DNA of 64,000 nt from Flectonema sp. DT1601 (GCA_964019425.1 OZ025802.1:620001-684000), one strand, 5' to 3'. Positions 43,446 through 54,748 are shown, counted from the first letter of the stretch. The notes: generated by a model not told the origin, from the sequence alone. Numbers and translations: made by a program.

Positions 43446-45265
43446 CCCGTTACAGCTTAAAATAGTATTCCTTTACACTTCAAAAACAAACAAATATTAA
43501 AGGAAAATTAAAAAAGGTAAACTATTTTTTGCAAAAATAATCAAAAAATAAAATAGCACACTACCAGTGGAGCACATCTCGCAATACTTCGCTGCGAGTG
43601 ATAATTAAACATGTTTTCTTTCATCTCGAAAGACTTCGCAATGGGTTCGGTGTTCTATGAGGCCTCGTAAACTAAATAGTCTTCCAGCCTGGGATTCCGT
43701 GGATAAACAATCCCAAACAACTTAGACACACATCATAATCGCACTCTTTTTGTCTACATTGGAATGCCAGATTATAAGCGGTTTGTGGCATGTTTAGGTC
43801 ACAGATAATATGTTAAGGTACATATTACTACTTACTTTCGCAAATTGCAGGTTGTGTCCTGCTGGACATAAGTGAAGCTGCTCTCTAAAAATTAGAATGT
43901 CTGAATTATGTTGTCCACGAACTGTTACACTATTGGTACTTCGATGGGATCAAGCTGACAGTAGCCACGACAATGTCAAACCGCTCGGATTTAACCTCAC
44001 AAACTGTATCCGTGACTTCTTCTAATTCATCATCCTCAACGACTTCATCAAGTTCTAATAAGATTGAAGACTTAGTTGTGGATATAGTTGTTGAAGGTTA
44101 AAAGGTTCATAGTGGCACCCGCTTTCGATATAAGAGGCGCCCGCAAATTCAGGGAACACACCTTCACTAATTATGGTACTATTAAATTCATTAAAACCTC
44201 ATGATTCCATTGTGACATGGTATATAAAGTACATCGTCTTCTGTCACTTCTTCTTGGTAAGATCGGCATGTAGTGCTCAGAAGTAGTATGGTGTGCTATA
44301 ATGCCAACTGTACCCCCAAAAATACGTGTCCTCTGGGAGGGAACTTTGATACGATACGAAAAGATTTATCTGGGAAGAATACTGCAGGTCTTTGCACAAA
44401 AAAATAAAAATACTGTCACCATGAAACAGGAGGCGTTGAACACTTGCCTGGTTTCTTTGGTGGAGGCCACGTGAACGTGGGAGGGAGGGGAAAAAAAAAA
44501 AAAAAAAAAAAAGCAAACTCATCGAAGTGTAGCATTTTTTTTTTTTTTTTTTTTTTTTGTTCCCCGTTTTTTTTTTTTTTTTTATTGTAAAAAAGCGGGA
44601 AAACGTTATTTGCAAAAGGCACTCAAATGACTGTCAGCGTAACAGGTATAATGGTCAAAATATAAATTGCGCTCAAACTAGGGAAAAGCGACTGAAATAT
44701 GACGGGGAGGGGAACGAAATTAGATTCCGTGCTCTGCTTTTTTTTTTTTTTTTTTTCCGTTCGAAAAAAGATATTTCTTTGTCACACATTTTACTCAAAC
44801 AGTAACTTGAAGAAAAAAAAAAAAATAATAATAATAAACAAAAAATAGTAATTTCGAGACAGGGGAGGGAACCAATAAGACTAAGATAAACAATGTCCTA
44901 ACAAGAAAACTGACTTAACCGCCTTCTGCTTTCCTGCTATTATTACACGAAGCGATACATTACAAGATTTACACAGAACCGTACGGTTGGCTATTCTTTT
45001 ACTTTATTCTTTGAATAGCAGTAACACAACATGACTACTTAAAATATGGCTTGTGTCTTTAAAAAAAAAAAAAAAAAAAAAAATTCAGATTGTCACGCAC
45101 TCTTAAGAATACGCAATCGTTTCCCTCCTAAAGCCACACTAGAGGAGAAGATGAGGAACTTAGTATTTTTTTTATTTACTTCTGGTTCCCCCTTTGCGCA
45201 GAACCAATCTGCTCCCCCATTGTCATGCCTGCCAGATATAGATCGACAATTCGCATTATCCTGTC

Positions 45266-46240
45266 TCAAGGATCAACATAGAACCACTTACGGCCGAATG
45301 TTTGTTCAACAGCACGAATGCAGCCAATATCTTTCATGCCTGCAGTGTTAATTGTTGACAGAGCAAATGGTGACTCAGATGCGTCCTCCCTCTTCTTCCA
45401 TTCTGGACTATGCGGTTCAATGTTTTCAGGAATAATTGCTCTCAAATGAGGTGTTTCCTGTGCGAATTGCAAGTACCCAGACACCCACAAATCATCTGTC
45501 GTAAAACACGGCTTTGGCGGTTTCGCCAATACTGTTAAGTTATGAAACATTGATCTTCTGTATGCATTACCACACACTGCTTGTAATACTTCAACTCTAT
45601 GACCAGATGCCCCTCTAAAGATCCAAGGAACATACACTGGGATTAGGGCCATTTGATGCCAAATTCTTTGAAATCCCCAACCACAATCACCCCAGGCAGT
45701 GTTCTTATCGTGTTTTGAGTAGTACACGAGAGTACGAACCGTATCAGGACTATAAATCTTATCATCATCGACAGTAATAATAAGTGTGTCTGGATCATGT
45801 TCCTCTTCTAGAGATGGAAACAGCTTCGTGAGAGGACCGAAGTCACGATCTGGTCGAAGAACACGAACACGTTCGTAGTTCTTAACGTACTCAGGTACGT
45901 AGTAAGAAGCTCCACTACGAGATTTTTGTTTTGGTAAATTAAGATAAATTACATCCGCTTGATATGTTTGTTCTGATAAAGATTTTAGTGTAGCCTCAAG
46001 CAAATCCAGATGATGTGGCATGGTGGTGAGGCTTAAAACTACTCTAAAGTCTTCTCTTTGTTCACCAAAAGTCTTTGGAATTGGTCTCGGAATAGTAGCA
46101 TTGTGAGCTGTCGTCCGCAACTGTACAAACGGAGGCATGAATGTTCCATGATCCAGTACTATCTTCCACCCTAGTTGACATGTTATTAGCAACGCAAATA
46201 CGATGCAGAATATACGAATCCGAACGGCTAAGCAAACCAT
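45266..46240 (-). CDS. Type II membrane glycosyltransferase-like protein
   Basis: This 324-residue protein has an uncleaved signal anchor at about residues 8-27 ('RIFCIVFALLITCQLGW'). A lumenal domain has the GT-A fold layout: 'VVLSLTTMPHHLDLLEATLK', then 'VIYLNLP', then a metal-binding 'DDD' at 158-160 in 'IITVDDDKIYSPD'. An aromatic-rich acceptor region and a C-terminal 'TTDDLWVSGYLQ' follow. The family resembles GT2-type Golgi enzymes common in protists and algae. The donor and acceptor cannot be inferred. A 3' splice site ('TTCATTTCAG', exon from 46255) lies 15 nt before the ATG. Confidence 0.85.
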   Translation of the reverse strand: MVCLAVRIRIFCIVFALLITCQLGWKIVLDHGTFMPPFVQLRTTAHNATIPRPIPKTFGEQREDFRVVLSLTTMPHHLDLLEATLKSLSEQTYQADVIYLNLPKQKSRSGASYYVPEYVKNYERVRVLRPDRDFGPLTKLFPSLEEEHDPDTLIITVDDDKIYSPDTVRTLVYYSKHDKNTAWGDCGWGFQRIWHQMALIPVYVPWIFRGASGHRVEVLQAVCGNAYRRSMFHNLTVLAKPPKPCFTTDDLWVSGYLQFAQETPHLRAIIPENIEPHSPEWKKREDASESPFALSTINTAGMKDIGCIRAVEQTFGRKWFYVDP

Positions 46241-46774
46241 CGCAATTGTTTTTTACTGAAATGAATTAATATAATAGCACTTCGTACTGAACCTTATACA
46301 ATGTACTTCTCTGACACCTGTTGGAGTAACATGAATAAATAATAACTTCATGACACGTTAAACTCACACCTTAATCTATAGTAGTTAGTTAGTAGGTACA
46401 GCAAATGACAATAAAAAATAAAAAATAAAAAATCAACAAACTCATTACACAATAAACATGTACAAAAAGCCTTTAATCGACCCTTTTTACTGTTTTCCTC
46501 TTCTTCCTCTAGAATAGTCTCCTGACCAAGAATATCCACTACGAATTAAAAACGTTAGCAAAATCAAACAACAACGACGTAAGTCGGTGTTTGCTTGATT
46601 TTGCTTCACCGTAAGTTTTTCGTGAGTACAACTCATCGATCGGTAGTGCTCCTCTTATGAGGTATTGAGTCAGTGTTCTTTTGACAAAGAAGAGAGTTAT
46701 GCGCCGAAGTGGGAGAAGAACTGAAACTGGTCATAGCGCAAACAGAGCATTGAGTGAGTTAGTGTGAGGGTTGT

Positions 46775-47713
46775 CTATCTCATTGAGAATAATTGTGACT
46801 GAGGCGTTAGTGTCGATGAACTGACTGCTGCTGCAACTGCAACAGCTCGATCTCGAGTCTGCTGCCTGCAGAGAGCAGCAAGACCATCTTCAAGAGACAT
46901 TACACGTTTTGATAACTCCATTGAGAATTCTTTAAAATTAATAGCAAGCGAAGAGTGTAAAGTCCTATTCTCAATAATATCTGTTTTAGCGATGACAACC
47001 TGTTCTATCTCTTCAACACGTGTCTTACTTAGAGAATCAGTTTTTCTGGTCTCATCGGATAAGGCAGAAGAGAATGATTCTAACTTTACTTTTAAAGCAT
47101 CGATCTCACTCCGTAAAACAGTGTTTGAGTTCATGTCAGTTGATTTCACTTCTGATATGTCTTTGTGAGCTTTGTCAACAGAACTTGTTATCGTTGGAAT
47201 AGTTGTTTCTATGTCACTAATTCGGTCATTTACTTTTTCTTCGAATGAGTTATGAACTAATTGCATATTACTAACCTTTTCACGTAATTCTTTATTTTCA
47301 TTTTCTAAACAATCAATTCTCGCTGTCAAAATTATCAATTTCTGTGACGTTGTATCCGTCAATTCATCAATCCTGTTAGAGGCTGTCGCAACCCTGGATC
47401 TCAATCCGGTGATATTTTGATCAACTGCGTTATGAACTTCATCAACACGTCCTTGCATCTTGCTCATTACTGAGTACAGAGCTTCATTGTGATTTTGACC
47501 TATGTTTATACTATGTATTTCTGCTTGTGGAGGAATAATAGGAGAACTCGCAATGTAATTATCTACCGCTACAGGTGCAACAGGTGATGCTGGAATATAT
47601 CCACTCATGTTATGAGGATTTCTTCTTAAAGGTGATGACTGACGAGATTCTAAAGCCCCCAACCTCTCCGACAATAATCTAAGTTTCGCATCAGCACTAA
47701 CGACAGTGTTCAT
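46775..47713 (-). CDS. Coiled-coil protein of unknown function
   Basis: The product is 312 residues from the ATG at 47713 ('MNTVVSADAKLRLLSERLG'). I use this start because a 3' splice site ('CTCCCATTCAAG', exon from 47722) is 9 nt upstream. The frame opens further but only through the pyrimidine tract. About residues 90-270 are a continuous heptad-rich coiled coil with t-SNARE/spectrin-like composition but no membrane segment. It could be a structural or axonemal protein; the role is inferred only. Confidence 0.78.
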   Translation of the reverse strand: MNTVVSADAKLRLLSERLGALESRQSSPLRRNPHNMSGYIPASPVAPVAVDNYIASSPIIPPQAEIHSINIGQNHNEALYSVMSKMQGRVDEVHNAVDQNITGLRSRVATASNRIDELTDTTSQKLIILTARIDCLENENKELREKVSNMQLVHNSFEEKVNDRISDIETTIPTITSSVDKAHKDISEVKSTDMNSNTVLRSEIDALKVKLESFSSALSDETRKTDSLSKTRVEEIEQVVIAKTDIIENRTLHSSLAINFKEFSMELSKRVMSLEDGLAALCRQQTRDRAVAVAAAVSSSTLTPQSQLFSMR

Positions 47714-47949
47714 ATCAATGACCTTGAATGGGAGGGGAAACATGAGATTTTGACAGCGTAGAAACAATAATAAATAACTTTAAAGTATTAAGGTCAACAG
47801 TATGGTAGCAAATTAAGCTTTATGTTATCATAATAGGAAACATATTAGTGAAACAGCTAGATTGGTCGAATATATGAAGAAATAAGTATCTGTATGGTGC
47901 CCTCCCCTCACTTAATTTTATTGTTTTTTTCTTTTGTTCTCTTCTCTTG

Positions 47950-48294
47950 GCCTACCAGACCACCCAAAAGCAGTCAGCCAGAGAGGGAAATCGACGAGGA
48001 ACTAGGAAAGTCCGACGGATGAAAAAAAAAGAAAAAAATACCCATGTGAAGGAGCAGGAGGAGGAAAGGAGGATAACCTTCCTCTGTCTCCCAATACTCT
48101 GTTCCGATGGGGATGTCACAGAAGGAAAAACGCTAAAAAAAAATATGTAGCTCAAAATTAGTTTGAAGAATCGAATTGACAACAATTCGTAAACAAAAAG
48201 AAATGGAATTACTACTCACACATTGAACCCAACATCATCATCATCATCATCATCATCACCTATCATCCGAAACACTCTGTCTTCCCAAAGAAGT
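47950..48294. repeat. Dispersed duplicate of the GST intergenic segment
   Basis: About 345 bp match 57,517-57,903, from 'GCCTACCAGACCAC' to 'CTTCCCAAAGAAGTG', at high identity with small indels. A CAT microsatellite (about 48235-48257) lies in both copies. Both also carry a similar lysine/arginine-rich plus-strand open frame, which I attribute to the duplication rather than a gene. Confidence 0.88.
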
Positions 48295-48338
48295 GTGATT
48301 CTTCTTTTTTTTTTTTTTTCCTAAGTCAGGGAAGGCAT

Positions 48339-48535
48339 AACCTGCGGGAACCCACGAGGTACCAGCAATTCGGTACCACAACCGTGAGACTCTTGTAGGC
48401 GAGAAGAGACATAGTTTTAACCAGAAGTAATTGACTACCCAGACCCATTGCATGTACGAGGGAGGCAGTGTAAGAGACGGCTGATAACGCCAATTTTTCG
48501 CCAAAGGAGGGAGAACACGTCACTACTAAATAATA
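48339..48535 (-). repeat. A-tailed interspersed repeat, long copy
   Basis: This copy shares 'CAACCGTGAGACTCT', 'GGCGAGAAGAG', 'GAGACGGCTGATAACGCC' and 'GAGAACACG' with 51352-51550 and 55440-55650. It has the same orientation and a poly-T left edge (an A tail on the minus strand). Confidence 0.75.
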
Positions 48536-49589
48536 AAAGTACGAGGGGATGATAGTTTGACAATGTAGAAAGGCTAAATTAAAAAGAAATGACAGAAGAT
48601 TAAGCAACATTTTAGAATAGTACTTTTAAAAAGTTAGTTAATATTAATAATTTTCAGTCAATCAAAAAAAAACTCAAATGCAAAAAAATCCATAACAAAT
48701 AACGGTTGCGTTTCGAGCTAAAATTAAAAAAATTATCTTCGGACCATTCCCCTTACCCAGCCCAGCCCTCTTCAGCGAAGAAAGTAAAGGGACACGCGGT
48801 GTCAGGCCTGTTACTCATCGCTAAGAAGTTTGTATATGACATTATTAAAAAAATACATTTGAGAACATAGGATAGTAAAAACATTAAATAAGTTGTTCTT
48901 GCTCCGTATAACGATATAAAGAATTGTCAATTGGCGCATATCCCTGTTGAGCTTTTAAACCAGCTGTCTGGGGAGGGTTTATGTCCATTGTTGTCGGGCT
49001 ATAGCTTTGATGCTCTTCGGAGAAAGAATATTTGTTGTATATTCTCGCAGAAAGTTGAATTCCATTCGCTTCACATGAAGATGGTCTGCGATGAAATTGA
49101 GTGAAACCCATCCACATTCTCCTCCGGATGATTGATGTGAGAATATGTGGAATCGTTTGTCCAATCGAATGCAATTCGAGCTTTTGTTGTTAATAGTTTC
49201 TTTCTCAGGGCTTTCGAGTAGACTGTAAGAAAATATATCAATAGCAAAAGACAACTTACCACCGTATGATATTATGAGGTTTATAGCATTGATTGAGTAG
49301 CAAGTAAGTAATGAATTCGAGTTCTTGTTGTAGGTCCGCCTGATGATTACAAATCCAGAATAGTCGAAGGATCATGGTAGTGAAAATGTTTATACTCATC
49401 GACTCTTGTGCATCAGAGTGTCGAATGTGTAAAACTTAAATTAACTAGTCATCGGAACGCAAGTATTTGTAAGACAACAAACAAATAATGGTTGCTATTT
49501 GGCCCACAATCGCAAGTCTGTCTTCGGGTTCCCCCCCCTCCCTGCTAACTAAGTTAGTAAGTTAGTATAGATAATTATCAGTAAATGAT

Positions 49590-49650
49590 TTTATTTATTT
49601 ACGAAGCCTGGGAGCCAAAAAAAAGCCAGGAAAAGCTCAACAGGTTAACA
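49590..49650 (-). repeat. A-tailed interspersed repeat, tail fragment
   Basis: 'TTTATTTATTTACGAAGCCT' followed by 'AGCCAGGAAAAGCTCAACAG' is the tail end of the family, in the same orientation as the other copies. Confidence 0.7.
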
Positions 49651-50024
49651 TACTAACATATCGGGAAAAAAAAAAAAAAAAAATTTAGTTATCATTAAAT
49701 TTTTAGTTTAAAAAGAAATTGAGAATAAAAAATAGAGAAAGTAAACTAAAAATTTGTCACTTTCTGCAGTTTCCTAACATCTAGGATTACAGAATATGTA
49801 GTTTCAGGAGCCTTAATCTTATACTACTTGTCCCTTTTTAGGCCCTGGTCAGTAAGTTCTGAGGGACTTCATTCTATGTTGGAGATAGTAATGATAATTA
49901 TCTTAGAGTTAGTATTAATAATTATCAGTCAATCAAAAAAAAAAAAAAGGCAAAATTTCGTAGGACAACTGTAAGCGATCGACTCAGAATAAATATCTAC
50001 CAGTGAAAGGTTATTCGTAATTGG

Positions 50025-50062
50025 ATTTATTTATTTACGAAGCCTAGGAAGCCAAAAGCCAT
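50025..50062 (-). repeat. A-tailed interspersed repeat, tail fragment
   Basis: 'TTTATTTATTTACGAAGCCT' plus 'AGGAAGCCAAAAGCC' is the most 3' part of the family only. It is a severely truncated copy. Confidence 0.7.
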
Positions 50063-50520
50063 TAGAAAAGAGAGAGAAAAAAAATTCTGTTCAAGTTGAG
50101 CTTTCTTCTTTACAATACGACCATATGCCACAGCCCACAGACCACGAAAGAAAATATAAACCCCTGGAAACAGAAGCGAGGATCGTTTATCTCCTCGCCT
50201 ATAATAATACAAGGCTTTATAAAGTACAAAAAAAATAAATTGGGCAGCACAGAGCCATATCACTCAAGAAATGAAAAAACGAATCAGGTAAGATAAGTTG
50301 GAAAATAGATAACACTCGTACATCACTAAAATAATGTTTTTGTATAAGTATTGTCAAATCTGATGATTTGCGGGATCAAGTTGTACAAGTTGAGCTGACT
50401 TGTAGTTCGCTACAACGGAAGTAAGTTTTTGTTGTAAAAGATTTTAGCTATTGATGGGGTCCAATAATTTTCATTATCGCTGTTCAGCAAACGAATTTTT
50501 CTTTTCGCTGTTCAGTAAAT

Positions 50521-50552
50521 GAATTTTCTTTCTGTTTAGTGAAAGAAAATTC
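50521..50552. other. Perfect 12-bp inverted repeat
   Basis: Left arm GAATTTTCTTTC (50521-50532), loop TGTTTAGT, right arm GAAAGAAAATTC (50541-50552). The preceding 60 bp hold two tandem variants of 'CGCTGTTCAG(C/T)AAA', so a small local repeat has generated it. Confidence 0.85.
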
Positions 50553-51351
50553 GACGCTATTAGCTGTTCCTTTTTTTTTTTGAGTGTTTCAGTTGTGTTT
50601 TGCCTTTTTTTTGTCACTACCATAATTGCTTAGGCGATGCCCTTACTGGGTAATCGCTTACTTTTTCGACAGCGACATCCACTGCACTATGACGCCTATA
50701 AAAAAAAAGGTTTTTTGATTACATCGTCTGTGCTACTAGACTCTTTGTTTTTGTTTGTTTAACTTTTATGTTTGTCTTTCTTTTGTGTTTGTCCTTATTT
50801 TGATTTAAGTCTGACAATTGAAAAACACGGGAAAGAAGTAATTATTCACGCATCCTCATATTGGACGCACGAAGCTCGTTCGGGAAAAAAAAGGGAAATT
50901 ATGGGATCGCCATGGTGGAGGAGATAGAAGGATGCAGCTTGATTGCATCAAACTCGATGCAGCCAGATATGAAATCCTTTGCTTTTCTCCACCGACAGGA
51001 GCGAACACATGAACTTATTCTTATCGAGGACACCTGCTCTATCTTCACCACCCTACAGTAGCTATGTTGATCCGTTAGATGAAATAAACGACTAACCTAT
51101 TAGTGTGGATGACATGTGGTCATCAATTACTAACCACACTTAGTAAAGCCTGGCGGATCTGCTACGCAGGGAAGTGACTTGAGCTCGGATTATTTCGAGT
51201 TATTTTTTTCAAGCGAGTAGCGAAAAAAAAAAAAAGGAAAGAAACGACGAAAAGAAATTATCACTTCCGGTGAACGGCGAAAATAACATTATCATGGCCT
51301 CCCCCCCACTATAGTAATATAGGTAATAAAAAATAAAAAGCCGGAACACCG

Positions 51352-51550
51352 CTTTTTATTTTTTTATTTATTTACTAAGCCTAGGAGCCAAAAGCCGGGA
51401 AAAAGCTCACAGGGGTAACAGTTATATCGCTACCAGCAACCGTGAGACTCTCACAGACGATAAAAGAGTGAAGAAGAATAACTTGGAACAAATGACTACC
51501 TAAACCCACCGCCCACGCGAGCAGACAGTGTTAGAGACGGCTTGACTTTG
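51352..51550 (-). repeat. A-tailed interspersed repeat, most complete copy
   Basis: On the minus strand the copy runs from about 'AGCCGTCTCTAACACTGTCT', through 'GTGAGAGTCTCACGGTTGCT' and 'GGCTTTTGGCTCCTAGGCTT', into an A-rich tail of AAATAAATAAA type. This layout fits a SINE or a 5'-truncated LINE. Confidence 0.75.
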
Positions 51551-51883
51551 ACATGTCTTCATACGATACTAATAAAACAAAATAAGACAATTACACTAGA
51601 GGAAAGAAACGTTCTTTATCTACCTAGGGGACTTCGTCGTGGGAGGCGACTTAACCCTGAAAGAAACTTAGAAAGCTTTCATTCCGACTAGTCGGGATTG
51701 ATCAGCGCATCTACTACGGAAAGCTCGTCAATAACAATATTTAAATCGGTAGCTTTACATGAATTATCAATAAGTTCCATAACGTGTTAAAACAGGATGT
51801 CGATTACAATTAGGTTGAAGGTAGTTAAGAAGGAGGGATGAAACTTTGACAATGTAAAAAACAGTTACAACTTTAGGTATTAA

Positions 51884-53620
51884 CCCATTAAGGACGGGGG
51901 GTCTACTACAGTGGTTATTTTGAAATTTTATTTTCGCTAAGGGGAAAACCCGGCTAACGCTACCCAGGGGGGGTGTAATCGAGGCCGTTTCGCGACGAAT
52001 CTTGGGTGGGATGGCGTGGTTCGCTGTGTTTTTATTCATGAAATTCAAAACTAATAATCGAAATTTTACCACCTAACAAGAAGTTTCGTGTGCCTGTTGA
52101 AATTAATACAAGTTCGGCGTCCAATGAAGGTCTGATGATGATGGATTCTGTATCGGAGTCGTCATCTGACAGCAACACAGCAAAGGTATCAAAGTGGGGG
52201 GGCAAAACCAAGAGAATCCCCAGGAAAAAACGGAAAGGACCTACCCAGAGTGTGAGCGACTTTAATGAAATGAGCGAATTGAAGGCATCCAACTCATTTT
52301 CACTGATCATGTGCTTAAAATGATATTTCGACACACTCTTACCTACCCGATTGACAAAGAGACGTCCATGAAGTCACTAGAAGTTGGTGAATTGAAATGC
52401 TTTCTCCGTAATTTCCACACTGCTAACAAACACATTCCTGCTTCTTATGTTCATAGTCTTGTTAAACCCCATAATAATAAAGGGCATTGGGTGACGTTTG
52501 ACAATTTTAATTTGTCATACGCATTTCTTGTTTTGATGTTGGCGAAAGGGTTCCACTGTGTTGGAACCCTTCAGCCTGACGGAACGGAAAGGTGTTGATG
52601 TTACAAAACCGAAGGCTACCACTGGACCGGACGACTAAGCAAATCGGAAGTGAAAGAAAGACCGAAGAATCTTACTGCTTCTTACCTTCAGTCAAGCACC
52701 TTATCCACCATATAAAGTGGAGAGACTCAAAGGATGTGCATCTTTTCAGTACTCTTCCCTTACGTGAGCACCGTGTCGATGTATATCGCTGGATTAGGAA
52801 GAGAAATAAAAAAGAAAAAGTGCCGATCAAACTACCGTGCAAGTAGACAGGTACACCAAGACGATGGGAGGTGTTAACCTGATGGATAGCGTGAAGGCAA
52901 GGGCGAACAGAAACCTTCAAACTAAACGATGGCATCTAAAGGTTTTCGACTACTTGCTGAAAGTTTCGATGTTCAACACGTTTACCCTTCAAAGGAAATG
53001 CGGTAAGGATACTGGTACCTACACACGGTATGTAGAGGAGCTCGCTATGCAACTCGTCAGTGACGGGACGTCGAGAGACAAGACAACCAATACTACATCT
53101 ACTATTGACTCCGGGTTCGCACTTTTCACATATGTTCAGCACCACTGAGCACTATCCATCAATATTTGGCACTGCTAAACAATGTAAGTATCACAATACT
53201 CGAGTGAGGACTACTTATGGATGCCAGGGGTGAAAGGTTTTTATGTGTCCTGCACCCTGTTTTGGCAAATACCACTTAAATCTTACAAAGGGGAGAACAT
53301 TTGCGTCCCATACCACTACCTCTGTGTCGGGAGGTGCTATCCGGGAAGAATGTACTAAGGGGAAGACCCCTGCACTCACAACAACATCAAAATTGAAGAG
53401 GCGCAAGGAGTCATAAGAACTGAGCTTATTTTTGTCTTTGGTGGTGTTTTCATTTGTTCTGTTCACCCTTTAGGTGGTGAATGTGTGTGTATTTTTAACG
53501 GGCAGGCAATGGCGGTTCACTTTGTCACATCACCTTTCCGAGCCCCCCTACCCCTTTTCCCCGTTAGCTCTTTTTTCAAAAAAAGTCCAAAAACCGGGTT
53601 TTACCCCCGTCCGTAATGGG
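51884..53620 (+). mobile_element. Degenerate piggyBac element with TIRs and TTAA duplication
   Basis: The ends are inverted repeats: CCCATTAAGGACGGGGG on the left and the reverse complement of CCCATTACGGACGGGGG on the right. They are 17 bp with one mismatch. The element is flanked by TTAA at 51880-51883 and 53621-53624. Length is 1737 bp, shorter than typical autonomous piggyBacs (about 2.4 kb). A related unoccupied copy of the flanking DNA at 54,750-54,900 has a single TTAA at 54850-54853, showing the insertion cleanly. The interior holds transposase remnants. Confidence 0.95.
52090..53416 (+). pseudogene. piggyBac transposase remnant
   Basis: Recognisable pieces occur in order on the plus strand but in several frames. 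There is an acidic N terminus, 'SLEVGELKCF', 'NKGHWVTFDNFNLSYAF' (the region of the second catalytic Asp), 'RDSKDVHLFSTLP', 'YTKTMGGVNLMD' (third-Asp region, GVD changed to GVN) and a Cys-rich end ('CPAPCFGKYH'). The segment with the first catalytic Asp is missing, consistent with an internal deletion. It cannot encode an active transposase. TIRs are intact, so it could have been moved in trans. Confidence 0.9.
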
Positions 53621-53864
53621 TTAAAAACAAAATCGAATATCAAGTAATTTGCTTTAAAAAGATTTGTAGTTGTTAATCAAAAAGAAAGCAACGTTTATAA
53701 AAAAGAAAACATACAAATCAAAAATTATATTCCTTTTTTTGTCTTTATTATACATACACTAGTATCACGCTGGGCATCCCGTTCCCTCTGGTAACTCACA
53801 ACCTACACTCAAATAAACTTATAAAAAAAAAACAAGTTCTCACTACAACAAGTTCGTAGCACAC

Positions 53865-54100
53865 TACTAGTGGCTCACCTTGAAAGAAGAGAACTTCCAA
53901 GAAGGGTTAATTGTTTGATTTTGTACGTAAAATACAAAGGTAATGCATCACAAACAACAAAAACGATAATTTAACATTGGTGTCAATGATACAGTGACCA
54001 CGGTAATTTTGGTGAAGGCAAACACTCTGCAATTGACATAAATACTTTACATTATAATAAATGTATTAAGAGCCCTGGGAAACCAAAACCAGGGGGTATA
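53865..54100 (+). repeat. Diverged unit of the 253-bp tandem family
   Basis: It contains 'GAAAGAAGAGAACTTCCAAG', 'GTGAAGGCAAACACTCTGC' and 'CATTATAATAAATGT' in the same order as the tandem units downstream, with much divergence between. Confidence 0.7.
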
Positions 54101-54200
54101 ATGTAACATGGCAGAGTGTAGTTTTCACCTTTAAATTACTTGGTATTATCAACAATTATTTTAAAAAAAAAAAAAAATACGTTAGCAAAAGAAATAGCGT

Positions 54201-54748
54201 TAGCAAGAAAGAAGAGAACTTCTAAGAGAGGGAAGACTGTTTGATTAGGTTCATACGTGTATGAATCTCTTGTATTGTATCAGAGCTCAATAATAAAATC
54301 AAAAAACTCATGACACAGTGACTAAAGGTAATGCTAGTGAAGGCTAACACTCTGCGAACGATGTACTTGCTATACATTATAATAAATGTTTCTAACTTAT
54401 CTGCATACGTGTCTCTTTTTCCGTGTTGTCATTCAGTGCAGTACGGAATCGAGTTAGCAAGAAAGAAGAGAACTTCTAAGAGAGGGAAGACTGTTTGATT
54501 AGATTCATACGAATATAAATCTCTGTATTGTATCAAAGCTCAATAATAAAATCAAAAAACTCATGACACAGTGACTAAAGGTAATGCTAGTGAAGGCTAA
54601 CACTCTGCGAACGATGTACTTGCTATACATTATAATAAATGTTTCTAACTTAGCTGCATATGTGTCTCTTTTTCCGTGTTGTCATTCAGTGCAGTACGGA
54701 ATCGAGTTAGCAAGAAAGAAGAAAACTTCCAAGAGGGGATAGACTGTT
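54201..54748 (+). repeat. 253-254-bp tandem repeat, two and a fraction units
   Basis: Units begin with TAGCAAGAAAGAAGA at 54201, 54455 and 54708. The first two are nearly identical. The third breaks off after about 40 bp into the segment homologous to the piggyBac flank. No coding capacity. A single dispersed copy of the core lies at 36741-36837. Confidence 0.92.

Larger units (their letters stand above)
35696..45265. other. 9.6-kb gene-poor repeat region
   Basis: I see no convincing host gene. The region is dominated by poly-A/poly-T tracts and decayed repeats, annotated separately where recognisable. One plus-strand open stretch at 43889-44101 looks more protein-like than the rest and is discussed under findings. 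Confidence 0.6.
51781..53700 (+). repeat. Host repeat interrupted by the piggyBac element
   Basis: 51781-51883 plus 53621-53700 align with the uninterrupted segment at about 54,750-54,905 ('AAACAGGATGTCGATTACAA', 'GATGAAACTTTGACAATG', 'CAGTTACAACTTTAG', then after the TTAA 'AAACAAAAT' and 'TTTGTAGTTGTTAATCAA'). The two flanks are therefore one repeat copy split by the insertion. Confidence 0.92.

Noticed and set aside
43400-43700. Possible tRNA or 5S rRNA ('GGGTTCGGTGTTCT', 'GTTGAGCGCCCC')
   Set aside because: No cloverleaf or 5S-type internal control arrangement could be drawn around these words.
46348-46539. Short minus-strand frame between the glycosyltransferase and coiled-coil genes
   Set aside because: An acidic start is followed by AT-driven hydrophobic sequence. 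No splice partner and no family resemblance.
51380-51400. U2 snRNA-like 'GGCTTTTGGCT' on the minus strand
   Set aside because: Only about a dozen bases match, they lie at the tail of an interspersed repeat, and the branch-site region of U2 is absent.
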